64,000 nt of DNA, from the NCBI GenBank assembly GCA_001687465.1, contig LVLI01000118.1, positions 62,001 to 126,000 on the forward strand, read 5' to 3'. The translations under genes and the position numbers were made by a program. Position 1 is the first letter of the stretch. The number at the start of each line of letters is the position of its first letter. The DNA comes from Halocafeteria seosinensis (lineage: Eukaryota; Sar; Bigyra; Bicosoecida). This document shows, one piece after another, positions 21,101 through 31,073 of this stretch. A model generated the notes under the pieces. That model was not told the DNA's origin. It searched no databases and was given only the letters and a program-made list of their open reading frames with translations.

Positions 21101-23166
21101 ATTTAGTATGCAATGGTATCTTCAATTATTTAGACGTGAAAGAAACATCGGAATATAATGCTTTTGGATCTGAGGATGTCGCAATTGCCAAAGCCTGTTG
21201 TGTTGAACTTGCTCAGCGGTTTTCTCAGAGTGCACCTGAAGAAATTCTCTTCGAACTACGGGCGCTAGGTGAGGGTCCGCAGAAAGGCGAGAACACAGGT
21301 ACTTCTAGACAAAACAGTCCCACTTCTGTAGGAGAAACAGCGTTAAACAAACTGACATCGCTATTTGCGTCATACACGTCCGGGGGAGGAAGCTCGGGGG
21401 CGTCGAAAAATACTGGCAGAATGCACCGTTCGCGCTCCGTTGCTCCGGCGTATGAGGATCACCCGGCTTTTCAAGATATTCCAGAAGACGCAGAATCACA
21501 TGTCTCCGTACCCACCAGGCGTAAGCGACTGTCGTTCAAAGACAAGATTAAGCCTCTTCATAAAAGCTACAACGGAAGTGCACCTTTTGATCAGAGCTTG
21601 TGCTCGGATATTCAAGTCGTCAGTGTTTCTTCGGGGCCTGTCTTATCCACTGAGAGTGTCAGCATGGGAGACCACGCTGACTCCGTAGATAGTATTCAAA
21701 CTTCTTCTGCTGAAGCTGGACCTACAGTGATCGAGCAGGCTGACCCCCCTTTAGCACCTGTGAGAAATTTACGGTTTCGATGCCCCGCCAACAAGGCTGC
21801 CCTGCCGTCACCAGTGTTTTCCACGGAAAGAGCTGCTACGTTCTACGACGCGGACATTATCGTAAAGTTTGCAAATGACGTAAACGAAGCTTGTTTAAAG
21901 AGGATTCTGAACACAGGCCAGGAAAAGGATATCTACCAGGCGCTATTAACAGAGGATCAGAAAACCTTGTTGGTACAAGAGGTAGAGATGCAGGCCAGCC
22001 GAGATGAACAGTCTATGCAGTCCGCCACTGCTACCGTTGACGATAGCAGCTCAAACCCTGCTGATTTCTACCCGCTGCCGTCCCTACGGTCGGAAGAATT
22101 GGAGTCGTTTTCGTTCGACGTCTTCAGTAATCCAGCGCGGATATTTGTACCTTCGGTTCTCCTAATGTTGCATCGGTTGGGTCCTCTGTCTCGGCTTGGA
22201 AAAATAAAGAGCCACCGAATTATCGATTTCGCAGCCCGTATTGGACATCTATACCGTCCAGAGGAAATTTGTCCATTCCACAATTTTATGCATGGGTTCA
22301 GTGTTTGCCAGTTCACGTATGCACTGCTTTTAAGAATGAATCCTGAACAGATGCTATTACCCATCGAGCAGCTGTCGTTGATGCTCGCCGCTCTGGCGCA
22401 TGATGTTGATCATCCGTCAGTAAGCAACAGCTTCCTAGCTAGTGCTGATTCAGAATTGGCTCTACAGTACAACGATTGTTCAGTGCTTGAGAACTATCAT
22501 GCTTCAATTGCTTGCCGCGTCATCAAGGAAGTTAAGTTGCTAGAAGATATACCGAAAGAGGATTCTCGGCGAAGTAGGAATATTATCATCCAGTCTATTT
22601 TAGCTACCGACATGAGTAAGCACTTCGATTTGATCAAGGACATAAAGCAGTGGCTGTCACCTCTTTCTACTAGTGGGCTAGATCTAACGGACGATGCTGG
22701 AGACTCTACGGATTCTCTGTCTTCAGCAGAAGCTTCTGCAGCTCTTGAACGGTCAGATGCGAATCCTGACGCAAAAAATCCGGAATTTCCGACGCCCGAA
22801 GAGCGAACTAAATTATGTGAAGTCCTTTTACATTGCGCAGACCTCTCTGGGCAAGTTATGCCCATGCATTTGGCAAAGGAATGGTCGGGGAGAATCACGG
22901 CTGAGTTTGCCCGCCAAAGTGTGCTAGAGAAGAAGCTGAACATAGAAGAAACACCTCATATGCGTGGATTAGAAACTGAGAAGGCTCAGCAAGAGCTCCA
23001 AATCGGCTTTTGTGACTACGTTGTTGCCCCGCTTTGGCGAGCTCTCAGCGATGTATGTCCAGATGTCTGCCCGTGTGTTGCCCAACTAGAGCGTAACAGC
23101 GAGGAATACAAACGACTAACTGAATTGTGTAAGAACGCAGAAGAACAACCCGAATCCAGTCAGTAG
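18139..23166 (+). CDS. 3',5'-cyclic nucleotide phosphodiesterase with three GAF domains
   Basis: Four exons, 18139-18801, 18872-18944, 19006-19217 and 19285-23166, give 1609 aa. All junctions are phase-consistent and restore GAF homology. An alternative start is the in-frame ATG at 18244. GAF1 spans ~155-316 (EGLAGYAARTG, GYHTQSVLAMPV), GAF2 ~350-550 (RGLVGTAVDY, CVCVPV) and GAF3 ~565-682 (HGICGYVARTG, TRSVLCLPI). GAF3's last helix (FGSEDVAIAKACC) appears only after a ~255-residue Ser-rich insertion. The class I PDE catalytic domain is at ~1260-1600. It has HNFMH, HDVDHP, YNDCSVLEN, HCADLSG and QIGFCDYV, so the metal-binding His/His/Asp/Asp set is complete. A ~45-residue acidic insertion precedes the HCADL helix. 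GAF domains bind cyclic nucleotides or mediate dimerisation, so allosteric control is likely. cAMP or cGMP specificity cannot be read. Confidence 0.95.
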
Positions 23167-23230
23167 TGATATAATGTACATAAGCGTGCATCATTTCAAT
23201 ATTCATCAAGAGTAGTTTGCTGTTGGGACG

Positions 23231-23755
23231 TTACTTATCACGGTTGTGCATTCTGTCTTCTTGTTTGGGGTCTCTCCGCTCCCATTTATTGTGATGATAC
23301 ACTTGCTTGTAGTGCTCCTTCAATTGTTCCTCACTCATTTGTACCACCCCTTCATTAGGGTCGAAATTTTGTCGAAAAAGTGGCGGTCCATCGATATCTG
23401 TGAGAGTATTGATAGCAACCCATCCCCCTAGAAATAGTACAATCAGTGGTGAGAACTGCATGAGTTGGTACGAATGGTTGAATGAGCATCAACCACAGAA
23501 GACTTTCTGTGGGCGGAACAAACTTACCCGCTTGAAATGATACTTCCACGAGAACGTATCCTGTGTTTCCTCCTTACTACCGTCACTTGTTGTATCAGCA
23601 TTAGCGTTAGCCCTGGGAGACTTATTATTCGCCTTCGTTGGGGAGGTTGCGTTGCTGCTTTTTCCTTCTGAACTAGATAATGTCCGCAAAAACGGGGTAT
23701 GCAGAGACGCTCTCCGTAAAACTGGCCTCACTGGTACCAATCTTGTCAACCACAT
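23231..23755 (-). CDS. Small mitochondrial membrane protein (hypothetical)
   Basis: Two exons, 23755-23528 and 23455-23231, give 150 aa. The 72-bp intron has a GTAAGT donor and ATGCAG acceptor in phase. The N-terminus MWLTRLVPVRPVLRRASLHT has the arginine-rich, acid-free, amphipathic make-up of a mitochondrial targeting peptide. A Ser/Asn/Ala-rich linker follows, then SWKYHFKR and one hydrophobic span, FSPLIVLFLGGWVAINTL. A short acidic/basic tail (SEEQLKEHYKQVYHHNKW) ends the protein. Size, single span and tail suggest an inner-membrane accessory or assembly factor for a respiratory complex, but I recognise no family. The gene is tail to tail with the phosphodiesterase, 64 bp away. Confidence 0.65.
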
Positions 23756-24094
23756 GATGGGAAAGACTTCGGTATAATACAAAATACGCGGCTTGAGATA
23801 CCACTTCACATGTTCCTTTCTCCTTTTCCAGTCATTTAGAGAGGGAGAAGAGTGTTAACCACTACTCCAAACTATATATAGACTATTTCACAATACATTT
23901 TCTTGAATTCACTTCGCCAAATAGATAGTGTATTATACTCTCCATACCGTAATAAGACCCCAAATTGAAGTTGGGAGGGCTTGAACTGACCCCACTGTGT
24001 TCATTCCTATGCTCCTGTGTTGTTGCCAACATCGCGTTCAAGAAAAAAAAAAATAAATGCCGGTCTTATTGAATATTTTCGTTGCTTGTCCATC

Positions 24095-25082
24095 ATGTGT
24101 GCTCGTGTGAGTGGTGAGAAACGTGAGCACGGCGAGGAATCAGCGGCGTTCCCGGTCCCGCTCACCAAGAAACTCAAGGAGAAGCTGTCCTCTAATCTTA
24201 ATGAGCAAGTAGCGGCTGGGCCCAGTAATTTTGCTCGGAAACAACTGGAGAAATTTGGGTGGAAAGAGTACGTGTCCCTCCCTCCCATGGCTATGAGTGT
24301 TGTCGCTTCTCTGCCGGCTAGGGGTTGTAGTTCCATCGACAATTGATCTATGTATATGTATGCAGTGGAATGGGACTAGGCAAACAGAATCATGGACGTA
24401 GTTCCCATGTAAAAATCGATAAAAAAGAAGATTGCGAAGGTGTACGTATTTGTCCCGGGTTGTCTGGCCCTCTAGGGCCCGTGGTTCATTCTGGTTCTCG
24501 AACCCGCAGGTAGGGTTTAAAGAAAGCAAGCGTAGTGAATGGACTGACCAATGGTGGTATTCCGCGTATCAGTCCTCTCAGCTTAAAAATATTGGCGCAA
24601 GCGATTCGTCGAGTGATTCTGACAGCTCAGATTCGGAAACAGAAGAATCAAAACGACGGAAGCACAAGAGGAAGCATGCGCTCCATGCAGTCCCGACGGA
24701 CGAAGAACTGTTCCAAGCACTTGGAGGAGCTCGGTTCGGAATGAGGGCGCAATCTTCTCAGGCAGGAAAAATAAAGAGGTCGGAGGAATTATTTGAGTCA
24801 AATTACGCCAGCCAGAGTCGTCAATCGTCACAGATTGAAAACGGTACAACCACCGATGGGGGTCAAAGCACTTCAGCTGCTGGTGACAATCCCGAAACAC
24901 ATTTGGAGAAGCCTAAGAAGAAGAAGAAGAAGGGTAAGAAAAGAGAACTTACAAAGATCGATGAAGACAGTACGCAAAAGAGTGAGAAAACTACCTCAAA
25001 GATGAGGAAGAAAAAAAGGAAGAATGAAGATAAGAGAGCAACGAAGAACTTAGGAAAGCAGCAAGTCGCTGCAAGTTTGTAG
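24095..25082 (+). CDS. G-patch domain protein, GPATCH4-like
   Basis: Three exons, 24095-24267, 24366-24441 and 24510-25082, give 273 aa. Introns are 98 and 68 bp, both with GTACGT donors. The joined sequence reads FARKQLEKFGWKDGMGLGK, then NHGRSSHVKI and GVGF, ending the G-patch region with WTDQWWYSAY. G-patch proteins activate DEAH helicases. The extra GxG and WW(Y) motif after the domain is characteristic of GPATCH4, a nucleolar G-patch protein linked to ribosome and snRNA work. The rest is Ser/Asp-rich, then a Lys-rich tail with KPKKKKKKGKK and KMRKKKRKN, fitting nucleolar localisation. An ATG at 24017 is also in frame upstream, but the 24095 ATG sits immediately before the conserved part. 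Confidence 0.85.
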
Positions 25083-25273
25083 ACTGGAAAGATAATTTCT
25101 CACTTCTTAGATAGAGTATAGAGCAGTAGAACTGCGTTTCAGGATGTGGACAACCACGCATTGCATATACTGACAATAGGGAAGGATGAGCGAACACTGC
25201 GGAACAGTCTGTCTGATTACGCAAGGCAAATATATTCTCTTCGTGTTTGTGTGTGCATTTAAAGTCTACGATT

Positions 25274-28072
25274 CTATTCATTCTGTTGTAAAAGCTGCAC
25301 ATATCTGTTAAACCCATCTTCTCCGTAAAACACTTCCAGTCCAGTTGATGAAGTGGTAGGATCTGAAGACCTTAAGCCCTCGGAACCTGTTACCACCCAG
25401 AATTCTTTGCATACATCTTTTAGGAGGTCCTGATCGTGACTAATCAATAGAACAGCACCTGGGTACTCTTTAAGAGCTATTTTCAAGGCCTCGCGTGAAT
25501 CCATGTCCAAAAAGTTAGTAGGCTCATCGAGTAAGAGAATATGAGGACGGCTACAACTCACATCTGCGAAGACAACCCGAGAAAGTTGTCCCCCCGACAA
25601 CGTTCCCATAGGCCGGGTCGCTATTCCAGGGTGAACACCAAAAGCTGCGAGCTCAGCTCTTGCAGTTTGCTCGGATAAGTCGTGCTTCTGCTGAATGTGC
25701 TCAAGTGGAGTTTTATCCAACTGTAACCTATCGACATGGTGTTGCGCAAACATTGCCACACGAAGACTTGGTGGACAGTATACCTCCCCTTCTGTAGGAA
25801 ACAGCGTTTGTCGTATGAGATTGAGCAGTGTCGTCTTGCCCGAACCATTAGATCCAAGTATACCGATGCGGGAGTTGCGAGACAATGACGTATCTACCCT
25901 CCGAAATAAGTAAGGGCTATTCTCGTTCCAGCGGAAACTGACTTCGCGAATCTGAAGTAAAGGAGTGGCAGCGTCGGCCACATGTGAATCAGGAACACCA
26001 CTACCTGGGAACGAGAAACGAATCTCCGAGTCCACATGTTCTCGAACAGAACCAGCTGACATTTTCCCATTCTTCCAGCCGCCAGCATTGTCTGCTGCGG
26101 ATCCTAACCGTCGGGAGTGCTTTTGACCATTGAACTTTTTACCGTCCTCCGTTTTATCTAGTCCTACATGGAGCAATCGCAGTTTTCGTTGTCCCGCCTG
26201 CTTTAACTTTTTCTCATCACCTTTGGCTCGGGATAACTTCGTGCCTCCCGCTGTCACTTTTGCCTTATTCTTCACCGAAGCTGCCTTAGTCATCTTCTCA
26301 ATGGATGACTCCATTTGAGCTTTCCTCCGATCAAGATTATCTTGTAAGCGGTCCATCTTCTTTATCTTGTCTTCACGAGCTTTTTCGAAATCCGAATAAT
26401 TGCCAGGGTAGTACTTGAGTTGGTTCTGCTGCAAGTGAATAGTTTCTTCCACAACGGTATCTAGGAAAGCCCGGTCATGAGACACAACCACGACAGTGCC
26501 TTCATAATCGTTCAGATAGTCCTGAAGCCATAGTATGCCCTCAAGATCCAAGTGATTTGTCGGCTCATCTAGTAGCAGCACATCTGGCTTAATAAATAGC
26601 GCTTGTGCCAATGCCAGTCGCATTCTCCAGCCACCAGAAAGATTATTGGTTGGTGCACTGATCATGTCGGAAGTAAACCCCAACCCCCGTAAAATCATTT
26701 GTGCATCGCGGTCTTCCTCTTCTTCCGTCCGGAAAACTGCAAGTTTGTCCATCAGAACCTCGAGTTGCTGGGAAGATTCCGATGCAACATTTTCATTCTC
26801 CGTGCGGGAAGCAATTTCCATAAGACGCTCAACCTCGGCTTCTATCGCAGCTTTCCGGGAATCCGACGATTTTACCGATTCAAGAGTGGAAAGTTCCAAA
26901 GGAAGGGCCTCTTGTTGCACAAGCTGAATTCTAAGCTCTCGGGAGATACCCGGTACTTGATGTGCTGCTAAACGTTGCAACAATGTAGTCTTGCCTGCAC
27001 ATGTAGATTGAGAATTGAATATGATACTTGCATACTGTATAACATGTCTGCAGGTATACCTGTTCCATTGCGTCCTACTAGTCCATAATGGGTTCCATAG
27101 TGCAATCGTAGTACAGCCTGAGTTAGCAGCTCCGTAGGGCCATGCGTCAAAGTCAACTGGTGAACACAAATCTGCGAGCATCGGATAATAATGTGTCCAA
27201 AGTTCTTGCCAAAGCAATTATCAACCAATACAATCAAAGTAAACACAGCTTAAACGATAAGGTCTCTGTTCACGAATTATGGGTAAACAATATGTCTCTC
27301 TTACCTCTCTACTGTCACCACCAGCAGCCCCGTGTACTTCGCCACGCCAAGCTCCAGCAACAACTCCTTCTGTTATACCACCGTTCTCATCCTCAACAAT
27401 TCCCATTCGGCCATCGTTGCTGGACATTACTTCGGCACCTAATAGAGCGGCGCGCTTCATCTCTTCTGCGCTGACTGAAATTGTATGATGTCCTTCTTTC
27501 GTGCTTGCTAATACGGGAGCTGTGTCGCTATCACTACTTGAACTTGTAGTCTCCTGTTGGCTGTTCTTTCTCGCATGGCGCTCGACTCTCTCTTGCCTTT
27601 TCTTCTTCTTCAATTCCTCCTTAGACATGGCAGGCTTTTGCAGGGTATCATTGACAATGGCCTTCCCTGTAGCAGGGTTGACCCTAGCGAAACCCGAGGC
27701 TAAACCTGCGGAGTTGTTGAGCGGACTTGCTGTGGAACTAACCGAAGCCATTGATATCGATACTTTCGAGTTGGCATCAACGCTCTGACGCACGTTTGAT
27801 TGCTTGTGTGGAGCAACGTGATCTTTCGGTGATTCAGAACGATACACTATCCCAAGGAGTTTGTTAGCGATTTCTTCTCTGTCATCCGTCCTATCCTCCA
27901 GAAACATAGTGGCAGCTAGGATCTCGTCTAAGACTTGTTGGCGATTCATGGATTCTGTCTTGGTGCATTCTTGAATCTCAGAAAGCATTTCTACCATATA
28001 GTCGACTACCACCTCGTCGGCCTCAGGCGCCGCTGTTTCGAGTACACTTCTCACCTCTATCGAGGACGCCAT
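25274..28072 (-). CDS. ABC-F ATPase, GCN20/ABCF3 type
   Basis: Three exons, 28072-27305, 27171-27060 and 26994-25274, give 866 aa. Introns are 133 and 65 bp. The second one interrupts the first P-loop, between GRNGTG and KTT, and its removal restores the motif. The N-terminal ~60 residues form a helical region like the N-terminus of ABCF3/GCN20 (VVDYMVEMLSEI, LEDRTDDREEIANKLL). Two ABC cassettes follow without membrane spans. The first has LSGGWRMRLALAQAL and LLLDEPTNHLDL. The second has GSNGSGKTT, LSGGQLSRVVFAD and LLLDEPTNFLDM. A charged linker arm separates them. In yeast GCN20 works with GCN1 on ribosomes in GCN2 activation. Family assignment is firm. ABCF3 versus ABCF1 rests on the N-terminus. 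Confidence 0.92.
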
Positions 28073-28657
28073 GATTCTCTCTCCAATCAAAAGATGCGCT
28101 TCTTACTACTTCTTTTTTTGTCTCTTTCGCCTCTACTTATTGCCAAACCTAAACACGCTACGTGCTGCGAACACCCTAATCTGAACAATCCAGATTATAT
28201 CACTAATACTGTCCATAAGATAGGGTATCTCCGGCAACTTCAACATACAACTTTTCACACACGTGACACCTGACACACCTCGGCGTTACACGCCACATGA
28301 GGAGTTTACTTTCGTCGTAGCCTTCAAGTGAAAGGCGGTACGAACGTGGGACTCTTTGGCCCGTAAAATGGCGTTGGAATGGAAAGGATCAAGGAAGTAT
28401 CGAGAGAGTAAACGCTGGCTCATTTCGGTGCAGTGCTACTGGAGCTCGCTAACTTCACATAACTTGCAGTCCACGCTGTTCGTAGCAGACTATCAACTCT
28501 CTACACCAAGAAATACACTTCCTAGTCTATTTCGACGTATTTTTGTGTGCTGTAATGCTAGGTACTCATGGTTCGTACTTCCAAGGACCAGGACCGTCAT
28601 TCATCTATCGGTGTTACTCTGGCGGAGTTGGTCGCTAACAAGAGTGCATTGACCGCT
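28073..28657. other. Intergenic region without supported gene
   Basis: This is the spacer between the 5' end of the GCN20-like gene and the 3' end of the small gene at 28658-29033. It has a T/C-rich stretch at about 28105-28135. A plus-strand frame at 28356-28652 is Trp/Arg/Ser-rich and not protein-like. I see no RNA gene or repeat. Confidence 0.5.
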
Positions 28658-29033
28658 TCAAAGAGTGCAATCTAAGAAACCGGCATGTATATAGCTAGTC
28701 GTATAGGTCTTGTTCTGTGCATTTTCGTCCTGAGCATTGTCACTCCACGGATGCTCCTGTAGCGTTGGTGGAAGTCTCATGAGTGTCCAATCAGGTGTGA
28801 TCACAAAGGAACGAAGATCTTGCGTGTATCTGCGAAAGCCACTTCCGATGGAATACCACAAACTGGCCTCAAATGTGCATTCCTAAGGGTTGGACCATTC
28901 CCAACAAAGTAATCAGCTACGAAAGCTCCAAACTTGCGGGGTAGATTCGAAGTCGACGGAAAGATTGCTGCAAGGTTATTCGCAAAGGAGGATATATGCC
29001 TCTCCTCTGTCTTATCCAGGAACCATTGAGCAT
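28658..29033 (-). CDS. Small probable mitochondrial protein (hypothetical)
   Basis: Two exons, 29033-28921 and 28862-28658, give 105 aa. The 58-bp GT-AG intron is phase-consistent. The N-terminus, MLNGSWIRQRRGIYPPL and FRRLRIYP, is rich in arginine and free of acidic residues, as expected of a mitochondrial presequence. The remainder (FRRYTQDLRSFVITPDW, MRLPPTLQEHPW) is compact and polar with an acidic patch near the end. The same frame stays open upstream of the chosen ATG to about 29144, so an N-terminal extension is possible. No family is recognised. A mitoribosomal or organellar accessory protein is one possibility. Confidence 0.5.
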
Positions 29034-29177
29034 GTTGACATACTTTCTATGTTCTTTATGTGCTTCTGTTCTATTTGTGTATATGGGTGGAACTCCTCCC
29101 GGGAGGTCATACACATGGGAGAGCAAGAAAACAAGCTCTTCCACGTTCTACGTTATTCTGCTGTATATTAGACCACT

Positions 29178-31073
29178 ATGAGCCATTCTCAATCGAGTGG
29201 TGATCAAAAGAGTGAGGCACATACATCTACTGTAGACACAGATAGGAGTGAAACAACTGAAAACAGCATGGCAAACTACAGTAATGGTACTAGCGATGTA
29301 TCTCAGGGAAAAGCCGCTCGTGGCAAAGAGGAGGATGACGGGAAGTCCCATGGTTCAGATACCGTTAGTACCACTATGTCCATCATGGCAGCACTATTTT
29401 ACGGTAGCATGTCTGTGTCTTTGTCCCTGGTCAACAAGGTACGTTGGGATATCGACTTTACAGCTCTTGTCCCCAGGGCACTCTTGGTGATGCTTACGCT
29501 TAAAACTTTTCGTTTAATGTCGAATGCAGTATATACTAACAAACTTTAGGTTCGATGCCGTGTTCACACTATTTGCTTTACAAGCTTTCATGGTCGTTGC
29601 GTTTCTATCGGCTGTCAAGGTAAGTTTTCGTGACGAGATATTCGTATGTCGCAGGCGACTAACACTTCTGTCAATTTGCAGGTGGTGGCCAAAATAGTTC
29701 AACACTTCTCCAAAACAACAACTCTAAAAATCATTGATGATTTCCTACCGCCACTGAACCTGAACTTAAGCAAAGAGGCGGTCTTGCCGGCTCTCTGTGC
29801 CGCCAGTAACACTATTCTTAGTCTAGTTGGATATAGAATCTCCTCTATTCCGGCATTCCAAGCAGTGCGGCGGACAAGTCCTTTGTTTACTATGGTAATC
29901 GGCGCAATCTTTTTCCGGAAGAACTCGATGAACATTTCCGGAGGGTAAGTACTGATGTGCCGTAGTCGTGGTTGACAACGAGGAAGTATCTTGCATTTCT
30001 GGGATATGCAGTGTAGCTATTGCGATGTTGGTCATAGGTGCATATTTAGGAGTTGATGATTCGTTTCGCGGTGGCTATCATGGAGTCGTGTGTGCTCTAG
30101 CCAACAATGTTATGACATCGTTAACATTTTTGATGGTCAAGAAGCTGACCGATCGGACTAGTCTCTCGGCACTGGGGGTTTGCTACTATAACTCAGCCAT
30201 TGCGTTCCCGTTTGCCGTCGTAGCTTTGTTCTTTTTCGACGAGCACACGTATTTAGCTGACTATTTAGCTCAAAACGACGGAACTACAGAAGATGTACGT
30301 GGGCTAGTCTTACAGTGAGACTGTTAATGTGGGTGACTTGATACTTGTATAGTTTGCAGGGATTCACACTAACTATTCTAACATCATGTCTATTCGGACT
30401 CCTTCTAAACTTGAGCTCTTTTATCTGTGTCATGTATACAAGTGCCTTGGCTACTACTGTTGTTGGATGCGTGAAGGATATGGCACTAACCAGCTTAAGT
30501 AAGCGTGCATCTAAGAGGATCTGCTCTTCAGGGGCTTACTTGCACTATACCAATTGTCCTGCAGGTATACTGTTCTTTTCTGATTTTGTTCCGACATGGA
30601 TAAACACGTTCGGACTTTCACTCTCATTCGTAGGAAGTGGCATCTATGGCTGGGCACGTTACAATTCTGGTGAACAACAAAAAGACAGTCCTGCGCCCCT
30701 CACTGCCTCTTACGATGGTTATGAAGAAGATGTGGAAAACGTACCGTTCCTTGATAAAGACCCAGGGGTATCCAAGGGAGATACGAAGGAAAATACTTCC
30801 GAAGCACCTCGTCGCAGCCCGGATGATGGCTACGTCGCCTACTTAGTGGACTCTCTATCAGACTGCCACTTATGGTCGGGGAGTGAACCCAGAAAGCAAC
30901 GGAGATACCCGAAGCATAACCGCAACAGATCCGATGAGCAAAGGTTTGCGGAATTTGAATCCTCGGATTACGAGGAAGGCGGTCCACAATTACGTTATCG
31001 CCACTATGGTGACTCTGATGCCGCTGAGGTTACAGCACCGTCTACGCAAGCATCAGAGCGGATTAGCCCCTAG
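29178..31073 (+). CDS. TPT/nucleotide-sugar transporter family protein
   Basis: Six exons, 29178-29438, 29530-29619, 29682-29944, 30012-30294, 30360-30498 and 30565-31073, give 514 aa. All junctions are GT-AG and in phase. After ~65 polar residues the chain has about ten hydrophobic spans typical of the drug/metabolite transporter fold. It starts FYGSMSVSLSLVNKYILTNF, whose NKYxL element is the family hallmark. TALxTTVVGCVKD followed by SDFVPTWINTFGLSLSF matches the final repeat, where a Lys binds substrate in triose-phosphate and nucleotide-sugar carriers. The C-terminal ~140 residues are hydrophilic, acidic and probably cytosolic. Likely location is Golgi, ER or plastid membrane. The substrate is unknown. 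Its stop codon overlaps the stop of the convergent ankyrin gene. Confidence 0.87.

Noticed and set aside
24481-24512. A GGTTCTCGAACC element resembling a tRNA T-arm
   Set aside because: It lies in an intron of the G-patch gene, and no matching acceptor, D or anticodon arms could be folded around it. No tRNA or rRNA was found elsewhere.
28356-28652. Plus-strand 98-codon frame
   Set aside because: Trp/Arg/Ser-rich composition, no domain, and it lies in a spacer with no splice or start support.
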